Source: Actinomycetes bacterium
Lineage (GTDB): Bacteria > Actinomycetota > Thermoleophilia > Gaiellales > Gaiellaceae
NCBI GenBank assembly: GCA_025358355.1
Contig: JANYJX010000072.1
Span: 1 to 43,502 of the forward strand
Direction: 5' to 3'
Length of the DNA: 43,502 nt
Made by a program: the position numbers and the translations under genes. How positions within the stretch are numbered: the first letter of the stretch is position 1; every line of letters starts with the position of its first letter. The notes beneath the pieces are model-generated. The model made no database searches and was not told the DNA's origin. It saw only the letters and a list, made by a program, of their open reading frames with translations. This document shows, piece after piece, positions 8,932 to 17,709 of the stretch.

Positions 8932-8975
8932 CTACGGCGTCAGCGCGTTCGCGCTACGGCGTCAGCACGTTCGCG
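8932..8975. repeat. 22-bp tandem duplication at the 3' end of the collagen-like gene
   Basis: Two copies of CTACGGCGTCAGC(G/A)CGTTCGCG (8932-8953 and 8954-8975) differ at one base. On the minus strand each copy encodes AN(V/A)LTP plus a TAG stop, so the gene's last six codons and stop are repeated just behind the real stop. Confidence 0.85.
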
Positions 8976-10036
8976 GCGCCTTGCGTCGGCGTCGTGGTGA
9001 ACGCCCAGTCGGACGCTGTGTTGTTCGTGTCCTTGCCGTCGGGGCTCCTGATTAGTGAACCGTTGACGGTGTTCGAATCGGCGACCGTGACCGGCAAGAC
9101 CGTGCCCTCCAGGAGCGAGTAGGTCTTAGTGCCGATCGTCGTTGCGGTGATCGCGCCTTCGTACGAGAGCGCGTCGAGCAGGTTGCCGTTCGTGGTGTCG
9201 ATCAACGCGAACCCGTCCGGGGCTCCGTTCTGCGCGTCCTTCGCAACCACCGTGTACGCACCCGGGGCAAGTGTCCCCGCGAGGTTGGCACGGTCGTACT
9301 CGGTCGAATCGCCACCGTTCACGAAGACGAGCGCCACACCATCGAGCGTCGCCACCGTGGTGCCAACGTTCTTGATCTCGACGAAGCCGCCGCTGTCTGC
9401 ACCGACCTGGTCGTAGTCGACCTCGTTGATCACGAGGCTAGAGCCGTTCGGGGGTGGCGGAGGAGGCGGCGGCGTCCCGCTGCCGCAGCTGAGCGTGATC
9501 AGCCCAGCGGCGGTCGTGGCGACCGACACCGTTCCCGCCGTGCCATCGAACATCGTGCACGGTGTACCCGAGAGTGCCGACACCGACGCGATGCCTCCCG
9601 CGTCGCCCTTCGGACCTTGCGGCCCGGCTGACCCTGCCGGCCCAGCTGATCCTGCTGGCCCGGCCGACCCCGCCGGCCCAATCGGCCCGGTTAGCCCAGC
9701 CGGCCCTGCGATTCCAGTCAGCCCCGTCAGACCAGCCGGCCCAGTCAGACCGATCGGCCCTGCCGGACCAGTCGCCCCGGCGGACCCAGGTGTACCAGTC
9801 GATCCAGCAGGCCCAGCCGGACCAGTCGGACCGGCCTTGCCGTGGATATCCCACGACAGCGCGGTCTCTTCGCGACCACACGAGACGTCCTGCTCGACGA
9901 CGCGCACGAAGCCGCGCCGCTTTGTCTTGCACGCATGGATCTGGCCGTCGCTGGACGCGGCGGACGCGATCGCCGCCGCCCCCACGAGAAGAACCAGAAG
10001 CCCGAGCACGATGGCCGCGAGCGGATAACGCTTCAC
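8954..10036 (-). CDS. Secreted collagen-like protein with C-terminal lamin-tail domain
   Basis: 360 residues. GTG at 10036 lies behind AAGGAGG. Residues 1-27 are a signal peptide. Residues 28-65 ([26 protein letters not shown]) form the cysteine-containing module that precedes collagen in many actinobacterial secreted proteins. Residues 66-146 are 27 uninterrupted Gly-X-Y triplets rich in GPA, GLT and GSA. Residues 150-185 ([16 protein letters not shown]) form a small two-cysteine module. Eight prolines (189-196) then lead to a lamin-tail domain (about 199-355; [30 protein letters not shown]). It is probably exported and extended, with the LTD as an adhesive or DNA/surface-binding head; that role is inferred. 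It ends in the 22-bp duplication beside a strong terminator. Confidence 0.85.
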   Translation of the reverse strand: MKRYPLAAIVLGLLVLLVGAAAIASAASSDGQIHACKTKRRGFVRVVEQDVSCGREETALSWDIHGKAGPTGPAGPAGSTGTPGSAGATGPAGPIGLTGPAGLTGLTGIAGPAGLTGPIGPAGSAGPAGSAGPAGSAGPQGPKGDAGGIASVSALSGTPCTMFDGTAGTVSVATTAAGLITLSCGSGTPPPPPPPPNGSSLVINEVDYDQVGADSGGFVEIKNVGTTVATLDGVALVFVNGGDSTEYDRANLAGTLAPGAYTVVAKDAQNGAPDGFALIDTTNGNLLDALSYEGAITATTIGTKTYSLLEGTVLPVTVADSNTVNGSLIRSPDGKDTNNTASDWAFTTTPTQGAANVLTP

Positions 10037-10183
10037 ATTCCCTCCTTGGTTGTTGACCTCGAGAGGGGTAGCTGCGCCTCGGTGTTGGCAGCTATTGGCC
10101 TTTCTGGACAGTAGACCTCAAAACGGCTTCAACAAGCGGCTCTGTGCACAACTCGGCACAGTTCCGGCACAGGTTTCGGCGGC

Positions 10184-11196
10184 TCAGAAGTTCTGCTTCG
10201 GCCCGCCCGTCTCGCTGACAGCCGTCGTCGAGACGGGGTTATTGGCGAAATCGGTCGCCGTGGCGGACGGCGTCCAGACGAATGTTGTGGCGGCGACGCC
10301 GGTCATGCTCCTCCGACAGCTCGAGACGCACGAGCCAAACGTGGGCGTGACGACGTTCGGCAAGATCATGGTCATCGTCGCGGCGAACTGCACCCGCCGA
10401 CCCCGCGCCCAGGACTGCGGGCCGAGGTTGACGGAGCCGAGATTCACCCCGAGAACCGTCAGCTGGCTGGCCCGACGCCGGCCGCCCGGGATGCTGACGG
10501 TGACGGCCGTCGAGCCTCCCGTCCAGCCGGGCAGGATCGAGCCCGGCACAATCGGCTCCGAGAAAATGTAGGTCAGCTGGTCACCCGTGTCGAGCTTGCC
10601 GGCGACACCGCCGTTCGCAGCCGGGCTTGTCGCTCTCCGCGTCGATCGAGACTCGGAGCGACGTCGCGGCGATCGGGAACGAGTAACGGGTTGTGGATCC
10701 GCAGGCGCACTGTGGCGCCGTTCCCCGAGGAAAGGAGACTGCGCAGCCCGCCGGTGATCGAGAACGACAGCCCGCTTCCGACAGCCGTTCGGGCCGAGCC
10801 ACCGCCCGACCGAGACACGAGCGGTCGACCCGTCAGCACGCGTTGCCCTGCGAGAACGGCCCAGTGAACGACAATGAGGTCGCCGCTTGCGCCGTCACCG
10901 GACACGCCGCGCACCATGAAGACGTGCCGGCCGAGCCGCAGTGAGCCATACGACGCCGGGCTCTGGCACCGCGCAAAACGCACGGCATCCATCGCGCACT
11001 CGAACGTGCGGCCGCCCTCGAACGCGAGCACGTCGGTCGCATCGCCGTTCTGTCGGACCGCCGGGATCCGTGACGCCAACGGGATCGACCCACGGCCGGC
11101 GCCGAGGAGCAGCAGCACGAGCAGGAGCGTCGCGCCGATCGCAAGCGCGAGAACCGCGGTCTGCCTGACACGAACGCTATGCACGACGATGTCCAT
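10184..11196 (-). pseudogene. Frameshifted secreted/membrane-anchored modular protein
   Basis: ATG at 11196 begins MDIVVHSVRVRQTAV, a single membrane helix. A module follows with FECAMDAVRFARCQSPASYG and GRHVFMVRGVSG, a common actinobacterial 'CxLD..C.SP..Y' repeat. Near 10685 one extra base breaks the frame (HNP continues as YSFPIAATSLRVS one frame over). Near 10620 the homology moves to a third frame (NGGVAGKLDTGDQLTYIFSEP, then VPGSILPGWTGG) and runs to VSETGGPKQNF and a stop at 10184. The modules are recognisable secreted-protein repeats of unknown function. Either two indels inactivated the gene or the assembly contains errors. It starts 2 bp after the stop of the next remnant. Confidence 0.6.
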
Positions 11197-11198
11197 CG

Positions 11199-11800
11199 CT
11201 ACGAGGTGAGGAAGACGGTGAAGATGGCGCCCTGGCACTCATTCGGCGCCGCGGTGGCAAGCGTGATCGCGCTCACGAGATGCACATCGAGGGTCCCCTT
11301 CGCCGGGAACCGTCCATCCGTTGCCACCGTTCGTCTGGGTTGTGAAGGAAAGGCTTGAGGCGGTGCAGGCCGTGTGAGCCGAGTCGACTGCGAAACCCAG
11401 CGTGCCGCGCGTGGTGTCGAGCATGAGGCGCGAAAAGCTATAGCCAGATGTCGTCGGGTTCGTCAGCCGAGGCGATGTACGAGATGTTGACTGTGGCCTT
11501 CTTGCAGGCGTCCTGGTTCACGGTCGGCTTGTCGATCATCGAGATCGTCAGGCCGCCCCATGAGCCCTTGCCCGTGCCGCTCGCAACCGACGCGCCGACA
11601 GGTGCCGAGCCGCCGATTGCGAAGTTGGTCGCACCGTAGGAGACGCCAGCGCTCGAGCCGGTGACCGTTGCCGTGACGGCGGTTGCGAACACGGCGCTCG
11701 CATTCGGATTGTCGAAGTTCCCGCTCAACGTCTGCGCGGGACCACCGGGATCGCCACTCCCCAAGAAGGGGGAACTCGATTGGGCTGCCGCAGCTAGTCC
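11199..11800 (-). pseudogene. 5'-truncated, frameshifted secreted modular protein remnant
   Basis: One frame carries DPGGPAQTLSGNFDNPN, AVTATVTG and NQDACKKATVNISYIAS, a module seen in actinobacterial secreted proteins. Near 11440-11470 the homology moves to another frame (LTNPTTSGYSFSRLMLD, GTLGFAVDSAHTAC, TQTNGGNGWTVP). At 11305-11307 a CCC run with one extra C moves it again (AKGTLDVHLVS, then APNECQGAIFTVFLTS and TAG at 11201-11199). No signal peptide or start is found: the 5' end appears lost where the divergent peptidase gene begins. Function unknown; the evidence for decay is strong but sequencing error remains possible. Confidence 0.6.
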
Positions 11801-11826
11801 TCCATCCGCCGGGTAGGCTGCCGCGC

Positions 11827-13128
11827 ATGCTCGGGGGCAGCAACATGCCGACCGAGATCGCCGACGCTGCGTTGGCGGAGGCCGTTGTGGCCGAGTCGGC
11901 GGCGATGGAGGATCTGCTCCGACAGCTCGTCGCAGCACCGACGACGCTCGGCAACGAAGAGCCCGGCCAGGAGCTGATGCGCGAGGCGTTTCGCGAGGCA
12001 GGGCTGGATCCGCGCGATGTTCCGCTCGACGTCGAGGCGCTCCGCGCGAGCCCCTTCTCGTCGCCGTTCTCGTGGGATGTCTCGGGCAAAGCAAACGTCG
12101 TCGCCGACCTGCCTGTGGCCGGCGAGGGCGGCCGCTCGCTGGTCCTGCACGGCCACGTCGATGTCGTTGGGCCGGCCTCGGAACGGCTCTGGCGCACCCC
12201 GCCGTTCGAAGCCGTGCGCGAGGGAGATTGGATCTACGGGCGCGGCGCGGGCGACATGAAGGCCGGTCTCGTGGCGATTGTCGGGGTCGCCCGCGCGCTC
12301 CGCAGCCTGGGCCTCGCGCCGCTCGCGCCGGTGCAGCTGCAGTCGGTCGTCGAGGAGGAATGCACCGGTAACGGCGCGCTCCAATGCGTGCTCTCGTCGA
12401 GTTTCCAGCCGGACGCCGCTGTCATCACCGAGCCGTTCCCTGGCGCGATCACGACCTCGCAGATCGGCGTTCTCTGGTTCCACATCGATATTGCCGGCAC
12501 CCCGGTGCATGTCGGCGAAGCGGGCGCAGGAGTCAATGCGATCGAAGCTGCGTTCCCGATCGTTGCCGCGCTGCACCGGCTCGAGGCAGAGCTGAACGAG
12601 GCTCCACCCGCCCCGTACGACGAGATCACTCACCCGATCAACCTCAACATCGGTGTGATCAGCGGCGGCGATTGGCCGTCGACCGTCGCCGCCGAATGCT
12701 CTTTCTCATGCCGGATTGCGCTGTATCCAGGGATGACCGTTGCCGACATGAAGGCCCGCGTCGAGACGACGATCGCCCGCGCTTCAGCGGCCGACTCCTA
12801 CCTCGCGAAGCACCCGCCCGTCGTGCGCTACGACGGCTTCGCGTGCGAGGGCATCACCATCCCCGACGACGCGCCACTCGTCCGCACGCTCTCGACCGCG
12901 CACGAGCGACTCACGGGAGCCGCGGCGCCCACGATGGCCACGACGGCGACCACCGACGCGCGCGCTTTCGTCCAGCACGGGATCCCGGCCGTCTGCCTCG
13001 GCCCACACGCCGAAGCGATCCACGGCGTCAACGAGCGTGTGCTTTGGCCTTCAGTGATCCAGACTACGCAGGTGCTCGCATTCTTCATCCGAGACTGGTG
13101 CGGCCTGGCCCAAGGCCTGGCCCAATGA
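11827..13128 (+). CDS. M20-family metallopeptidase/deacylase (ArgE/DapE-like)
   Basis: 433 residues from ATG at 11827; ATG at 11845, with GGGGGC upstream, is an equally good start. Metal ligands of the M20 family are in place: HGHVDVVG (His and Asp), GRGAGDMKAG (bridging Asp), VVEEECTGN (catalytic and ligand Glu), ITEPF and the C-terminal IHGVNE histidine. A dimerisation lid lies about residues 215-330 (HVGEAGAGVNAIEAA). Members hydrolyse N-acyl amino acids or dipeptides such as acetylornithine, succinyl-DAP or carnosine. Its stop overlaps the ATP-grasp start (ATGA). The end carries a 12-bp tandem repeat giving GLAQGLAQ. The specific substrate is unknown. Confidence 0.9.
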   Translation: MLGGSNMPTEIADAALAEAVVAESAAMEDLLRQLVAAPTTLGNEEPGQELMREAFREAGLDPRDVPLDVEALRASPFSSPFSWDVSGKANVVADLPVAGEGGRSLVLHGHVDVVGPASERLWRTPPFEAVREGDWIYGRGAGDMKAGLVAIVGVARALRSLGLAPLAPVQLQSVVEEECTGNGALQCVLSSSFQPDAAVITEPFPGAITTSQIGVLWFHIDIAGTPVHVGEAGAGVNAIEAAFPIVAALHRLEAELNEAPPAPYDEITHPINLNIGVISGGDWPSTVAAECSFSCRIALYPGMTVADMKARVETTIARASAADSYLAKHPPVVRYDGFACEGITIPDDAPLVRTLSTAHERLTGAAAPTMATTATTDARAFVQHGIPAVCLGPHAEAIHGVNERVLWPSVIQTTQVLAFFIRDWCGLAQGLAQ

Positions 13129-14693
13129 GTAGAGAGAAGGACAAGAGCAAGCGGGACAAGAAGGCCGCCAAGGCTGAGAAGAAGCTCGTGCGCTCCAACG
13201 GCGCGGTCGCCCCCGCCCAAGCCGTCGCCCCGTTGCGCGGGATCTCCGAGATCCGGCGCTTCTTCCGCACAAATGAGACGCCGATTTACTTCATCTCGGC
13301 AACAGCCTTCAATCTGCTCGGGATCGACCGCTGGGTGCGTCGCTTCGAGTACGTCAACTACTACGACTCGTTCGACGGCCACCATCCGAACATCTTCGTG
13401 CCCCAGCATGTCGCGCCGCCCGAGTTCGGCTCGATCGAGGAGATCTGCAACTACCTGCTCGAGCACAAGGAAGTCGTCGACCATGTCGCCGGAAATGCCG
13501 GCTCAGGGAAGGGTGCTGGCAAAGCCCTCTTCCTGATGTTCGACGACAAGACGGAGGAAATAGCGCGCGCAGCCGGCCTCGATGTCGCCTTCCCGGCCGC
13601 ATCGCTGCGCACGAGGCTCGATTCGAAGATCGTCACGACCGAGCTCGGCAACGAAGCCGGCGTGCCGTCGGTGCCGAACGTTCTCGGCCGCGCCTCGTCG
13701 TACGGCGTCCTCCACGCGCTCTCGGTGAGCGCAGGACTGGGCCACGATCTCGTCGTGCAGACGCCGTACGGCGACTCCGGCCAGACGACGTTCTTCATCG
13801 CGTCACAGGCCGACTGGAACGAGCACGCCGAGAAGCTGATCGGCGAAGACCTCAAGGTGATGAAGCGGATCAGCTGCCGCGAGGCTGCAATGGAGGGCGT
13901 AATCACGCGCCACGGCACGCTTGTCGGGCCGTTGATGACCGAGCTGGCCGGCTTCCCCGAGTTGGCCCCGTACGGCGGCGGCTGGTGCGGCAACGATGTC
14001 TTCGCCGGCGCGCTCAGCGAGGAGCATCGCCGCCAGGCGCGCCACTACACGCAGCTGATGGGAGAGCGCCTGCGACACGACGGCTACCGCGGCTACTTCG
14101 AGCTCGACTTCCTCGCCGACATGGATTCCGGCCAGATGTACCTCGGCGAGCTGAACCCGCGCATCACCGGCGCGAGCTCGATGACGAACGTCACCGCCGT
14201 CGCGTACGGGGACATGCCGCTGTTCCTCTTTCACTTGCTCGAGTTCATGGATGTCGACTACGAGATCGACGTCGACGCCCTGAACGCGGGTTGGGCCGAG
14301 CCGACCGCGATCGACTCGTGGAGCCAGTTCATCCTCAAGGACACGGCCGACAAGGTGGAGCTGATCACCGAGGCGCCGAGGTCGGGGATCTGGCGGCTCG
14401 ACCCGTCGGCGCACGGCGGGATTCGCTTCGTCCGTCGCGAGACCGACTGGCACACGGTTGAGCACGAGGACGAGGCGTTCTACCTGCGCATCGCTGCCGA
14501 GGGCGGCTACCGCTACCCCGGCGCCGACATCGGTATTCTCGTCTCGCGCGGGCGGCTGCAGTCCGACGAGCACGAGCTGAACGACCGCGCCCACGCGTGG
14601 ATCACCGGCATCAAGAAGCAGTTCGTCACCGCGCCCGCTCCTGCCGGAGCCCCGATCCGCGAGCCGGAGCCCTTCTCATTCAAGATGCTGTGA
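13125..14693 (+). CDS. ATP-grasp ligase, biotin carboxylase-like
   Basis: 522 residues. The start overlaps the peptidase stop. The N-terminus (1-25) is a lysine-rich, probably disordered segment. From about residue 40 the protein contains the ATP-grasp fold: an N-terminal domain with HPNIFVPQHV, a nucleotide-binding part (SKIVTTELGNEAGVPSVPN, LVVQTPYGDSGQTTFFI, VMKRIS) and the C-terminal catalytic strand GYFELDFLADMDSG, then YLGELNPRITGASSMTN, with the E-x-N-x-R magnesium motif. ATP-grasp enzymes join a carboxylate to an amine or thiol through an acyl-phosphate. Its neighbours are two amide hydrolases, so it may make the bond that they cleave; this is inference. No biotin-carboxylase partner genes are present. 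Confidence 0.85.
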   Translation: MSREKDKSKRDKKAAKAEKKLVRSNGAVAPAQAVAPLRGISEIRRFFRTNETPIYFISATAFNLLGIDRWVRRFEYVNYYDSFDGHHPNIFVPQHVAPPEFGSIEEICNYLLEHKEVVDHVAGNAGSGKGAGKALFLMFDDKTEEIARAAGLDVAFPAASLRTRLDSKIVTTELGNEAGVPSVPNVLGRASSYGVLHALSVSAGLGHDLVVQTPYGDSGQTTFFIASQADWNEHAEKLIGEDLKVMKRISCREAAMEGVITRHGTLVGPLMTELAGFPELAPYGGGWCGNDVFAGALSEEHRRQARHYTQLMGERLRHDGYRGYFELDFLADMDSGQMYLGELNPRITGASSMTNVTAVAYGDMPLFLFHLLEFMDVDYEIDVDALNAGWAEPTAIDSWSQFILKDTADKVELITEAPRSGIWRLDPSAHGGIRFVRRETDWHTVEHEDEAFYLRIAAEGGYRYPGADIGILVSRGRLQSDEHELNDRAHAWITGIKKQFVTAPAPAGAPIREPEPFSFKML

Positions 14694-15694
14694 TGACGAC
14701 AACGTTGACGTTCGAGGCGCTGACCTTCGAGGCGATCGGCGAGCTCGAACCCGGCCCGCAATAGCAGGCGCTGTTCGAGAAGCACTGGCCGCGGTATCGC
14801 GCGTGGTTCCTGCACGAGGGAGAGGCTGCTCGCACGTCTTATGCGGCTTCGCTCGCCGCATTGCGCACGCATATGCCCGAGCTCGTGCCGACCTACGAGC
14901 GCCTGTGCGAGCTCGTCGGCGGCGGCGATGTCGAGGCGCGTTTCCTCGCGATGTGGGAGCCGCCGTCGTACCTCTCGGGCTGCTCCCAGGGCGTTTGGCG
15001 TGCCGGCGATCCGGTGCTCGCTCGCAACTACGACTACGCGCCCGAGCGGCTCGAAGGCGCGATCCTGCACACGAGCTGGAACCGGCCCGTGATCGGCATG
15101 AGCGACTGCCTATGGGGGCTGCTCGACGGCGTGAACGACGCAGGGCTCGCGGTGTCGCTGGCCTTCGGCGGCCGCAAAGTCGTCGGCAGCGGCTTCGGCG
15201 TGCCGCTCGTCGTGCGGTACCTTTTGGAAACCTGCGAGACGACCGAGGACGCGCGCCGCGTGCTCCGTCGCCTCCGCTACCACCTCGCACACACGCTGAC
15301 GATCGTGGATCGCTCGGGCGACGTCGTGACGGCGTTTCTCGCTCCCGATCGCGAGGTCGAACTCTCACCGGCGGTCGCTGCGACGAACCATCAGCGCGAG
15401 GTCGAGTGGGCCGAGCACGCACAGGCGACGCACACGCTCGAACGCGAGCACGAGCTGACGCGGCTGCTCGAACGCGACGAGACGACGGCCGACGGTTTCG
15501 TCGCCGCGTTCCTGCGCCCGCCGCTCTTCCAGCGCGACTACGCGCGCGGGATGGGCACGCTCTACACCGCTGGGTATCGCGTCGCGGAAGGGCGCGCGGA
15601 TTACTTCTGGCCCGGCATCGAGTGGCGGCAGTCGTTCGGCGATTTCCAGCCGGGTACGCGCACGATTTACCTCGCTGAATCCACCGCCGCGTAG
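14693..15694 (+). pseudogene. C45-family Ntn hydrolase (acyl-CoA:6-APA acyltransferase-like) with in-frame amber codon 24
   Basis: ATG at 14693 overlaps the ATP-grasp stop (TGATG). The 333-codon frame is coding-like throughout but has TAG at 14762-14764 (codon 24), inside EPGPQ*QALFEKHWPRYRAWF. A tryptophan (TGG) would fit there by one change. Family features follow: SGCSQGVW with the nucleophile Cys97, RNYDYAPERLEG, MSDCLWGLLDGVNDAGLAVSLAFGGR and a conserved ATNH. C45 enzymes self-cleave before Cys and hydrolyse or transfer acyl groups on amines. Possibilities are a recent nonsense mutation, a base-calling error, readthrough, or a restart at TTG 14861, which would still include Cys97. It converges on the kinase gene 3 bp away. 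Confidence 0.7.
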
Positions 15695-15697
15695 CGG

Positions 15698-17044
15698 CTA
15701 GCCGAGCGGCAGTCGGAGGATGAAGCGGCCGCCGCTGCTCGACTGGTCCGCGTCAATCTCGCCGCCCGCGCTCTGCGCGAGCCGGCGCGCGAGTGCGAGG
15801 CCGAGCCCGGCGCCCGGCTCAGCGCCAGCCACCGCGGCACTCCCACGCACGCCCGGCTCGAAAATCGCGCCCTGCTCATCGCGGCGCACGCCGGGGCCGT
15901 CGTCGACCACCGCGAGCACAGCCGCCGAACCGCTCTGGAGCAGAGTGATCTCGGCGCGGCCCCGCCCGTAGCGCACCGCGTTCTCGAGCAGCGGCCGGAC
16001 GATCTGGGCAAGTAGCTCGACGTCGACTCCGACTCGCACGGGAGCCGGCGGCAGCCGAAGCTCGAGCTCGACGCCGTGCTCGGCCGCCAACGGTTGTGTC
16101 TCCGCGACAGCCCGCGTGACGGCATCGCGCGCGTCGCTCGACACGCGCGAAAGACCCGCCTCCTGACGTGCAGCTGCAACGAGCGTCTCGACGGTTCGCG
16201 TCATCTGCGCGGTACTGCGCGAGACGGCCTCCAGGCTCTCGCGATACTCATCGCCCGTCCGCTCGTGCTTCAACGCGAGCTCCACCTCGGTGGCGATCCG
16301 CGCGAGCGGCGTTCGCAGCTCGTGCGAGAGCTCGGCGGTGAACAGTTGCTCGTGACGCAGACTCGCGGCCAGCCGGCCGAGCAGAGCGTCGAGTGTGGCG
16401 CCGAGGCGCGTCAGCTCGTCGTACGGCTCGCCCAGCTCGAAGCGGTGATCGAGATCGAACTCGCTCCATGCGGCCGCGCTGGTCGTCATCCTCGCGACCG
16501 GTCGAAGCGCGCGGCCGAGGGCCCACCATGCGAGAGCCGTGATTGCGGCGAGCAGAAGGACGGCCAAGATCAGCGATCCGAGCAGCGCCGAGCGAGCGGT
16601 CTCGCCGTACGCGTCGAGCGAGACGGCGGCGACAACGGTCCCGACGCGAGCGCCTCGGTCGGTGATCGGCAGGGAGTAGAGGCGCACCCTCCCGTCCACG
16701 CTCAGGGCTCGCTCGGGCCCGCCGACGAGCGAGGCAACAGCGTTGTCGATCGACCGCGGCGCCTTCGGCTCCTCGATCACTTTGCTTCCGGAGAACACCC
16801 AAACCGGGATCCCGAGCCTGCCTCCGTCGGGCACCTCGGGTGCGACAGGCTTCCCGCCGGCAATCTCCAGCGATCCCAGCTCGACTTCGGCCTGCGCCCG
16901 AGCCAGCGATGTCGCGCTCGCCGACAAGCGCTGCGCCAACAGCACGTTGAAGGCCATGACACCAACGGCCAGCGCGATCGCCACCGCGGCCGTCACCGCA
17001 AGCAGCAGGCGCAGGCGAACGCCGAATCGAAAGGGCCATCTCAT
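15698..17044 (-). CDS. Two-component sensor histidine kinase
   Basis: 448 residues from ATG at 17044, overlapping the regulator's TGA. Two membrane helices (about 11-33 and 152-176) flank an extracytoplasmic sensor of about 115 residues. HAMP follows (LGRALRPVARMT), then HisKA with the phosphoacceptor His241 (FTAELSHELRTPLARI) and the HATPase domain (LLENAVRYG, VVDDGPGV, GAGLGLALARRLAQ). The kinase is intact. It is the last gene of a series of overlapping genes that carry ABC-transport and FtsX components, so it probably senses an envelope signal connected with that transporter. This is inferred from context; no ligand-binding motif is recognised. Confidence 0.93.
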   Translation of the reverse strand: MRWPFRFGVRLRLLLAVTAAVAIALAVGVMAFNVLLAQRLSASATSLARAQAEVELGSLEIAGGKPVAPEVPDGGRLGIPVWVFSGSKVIEEPKAPRSIDNAVASLVGGPERALSVDGRVRLYSLPITDRGARVGTVVAAVSLDAYGETARSALLGSLILAVLLLAAITALAWWALGRALRPVARMTTSAAAWSEFDLDHRFELGEPYDELTRLGATLDALLGRLAASLRHEQLFTAELSHELRTPLARIATEVELALKHERTGDEYRESLEAVSRSTAQMTRTVETLVAAARQEAGLSRVSSDARDAVTRAVAETQPLAAEHGVELELRLPPAPVRVGVDVELLAQIVRPLLENAVRYGRGRAEITLLQSGSAAVLAVVDDGPGVRRDEQGAIFEPGVRGSAAVAGAEPGAGLGLALARRLAQSAGGEIDADQSSSGGRFILRLPLG

Positions 17045-17709
17045 CGCAGCGAGTAGCCCACTCCGTGGGCGGTGACGATCTCGGGCGCCTCGGGCAAGTC
17101 GCGGAGCTTGCGGCGCAAGGCGGCGACGTAGACATCGAGCGTGTTGTCGTGGACGATCGCGCCGTGCGGCCAGCCGGCCTGCACGAGTGCGCGCCGTCGC
17201 ACGGTTTCGCCGGGTTGTGCAGCGAGGCGCGCGAGGACACGGAACTCGGTGGGCGTGAGATCGACCGCGGCGTCGCCGCACGTTGCGGCGTGCGTGGCCG
17301 GGTCGAGCCGAAGGCTGCCGGCCTGCGTCACGTAGTCGGCGCCACCGCGACGGATGAGCGCCCACAACCTCGCGACCAGCTCCGCGAAGGCGAACGGCTT
17401 CGTCAGGTAGTCGTCGCCGCCGGCGGCGAACCCGGCGAGACGATCAGGCAGTGCATCTCGCGCGGTAAGGAAGATCACCGGGGCCGACACGCCCTGCGCA
17501 CGGAGGGCCTGGACAACGTCACGGCCGTCGGCGTCAGGCAGACCGATGTCGACGATCAGCGCATCAGGCTCGACGCTCGCGACCCGCGCAAGAAGATCGG
17601 CTGCGCTCCCGCTCGCCACAACATCGAAGCCCTCCTCGGTGAGGCCACGGTGCAGCAACCTGCGAAGCTCCTGATCGTCCTCGAGGACGAGTACGCGCGG
17701 CTCGATCAC
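17041..17709 (-). CDS. OmpR/PhoB-family response regulator
   Basis: 222 residues from GTG at 17709, chosen because GTGA overlaps the permease stop and the next residues are the receiver strand (EPRVLVLEDD). The receiver domain has the acidic pair DD11-12, the phosphoacceptor Asp54 (LIVDIGLPD), the switch threonine (FLTARD) and the lysine of LTKPF. The C-terminal winged helix carries LTPTEFRVLARLAAQPGETVRR, then LDVYVAALRRKL and TAHGVGYSLR. It is the cognate partner of the adjacent histidine kinase. The longer open frame to 17823 lies inside the permease gene and is not used. Confidence 0.94.
   Translation of the reverse strand: MIEPRVLVLEDDQELRRLLHRGLTEEGFDVVASGSAADLLARVASVEPDALIVDIGLPDADGRDVVQALRAQGVSAPVIFLTARDALPDRLAGFAAGGDDYLTKPFAFAELVARLWALIRRGGADYVTQAGSLRLDPATHAATCGDAAVDLTPTEFRVLARLAAQPGETVRRRALVQAGWPHGAIVHDNTLDVYVAALRRKLRDLPEAPEIVTAHGVGYSLR

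Noticed and set aside
9599-9842. Short GC-rich repeats that could be read as a CRISPR or satellite array
   Set aside because: They are the Gly-X-Y codons of the collagen-like gene; no constant repeat and variable spacer pattern exists.
14762-14764. Amber codon read as pyrrolysine
   Set aside because: No Pyl-type context or methylamine genes are present, and a one-base change from TGG explains it more simply.
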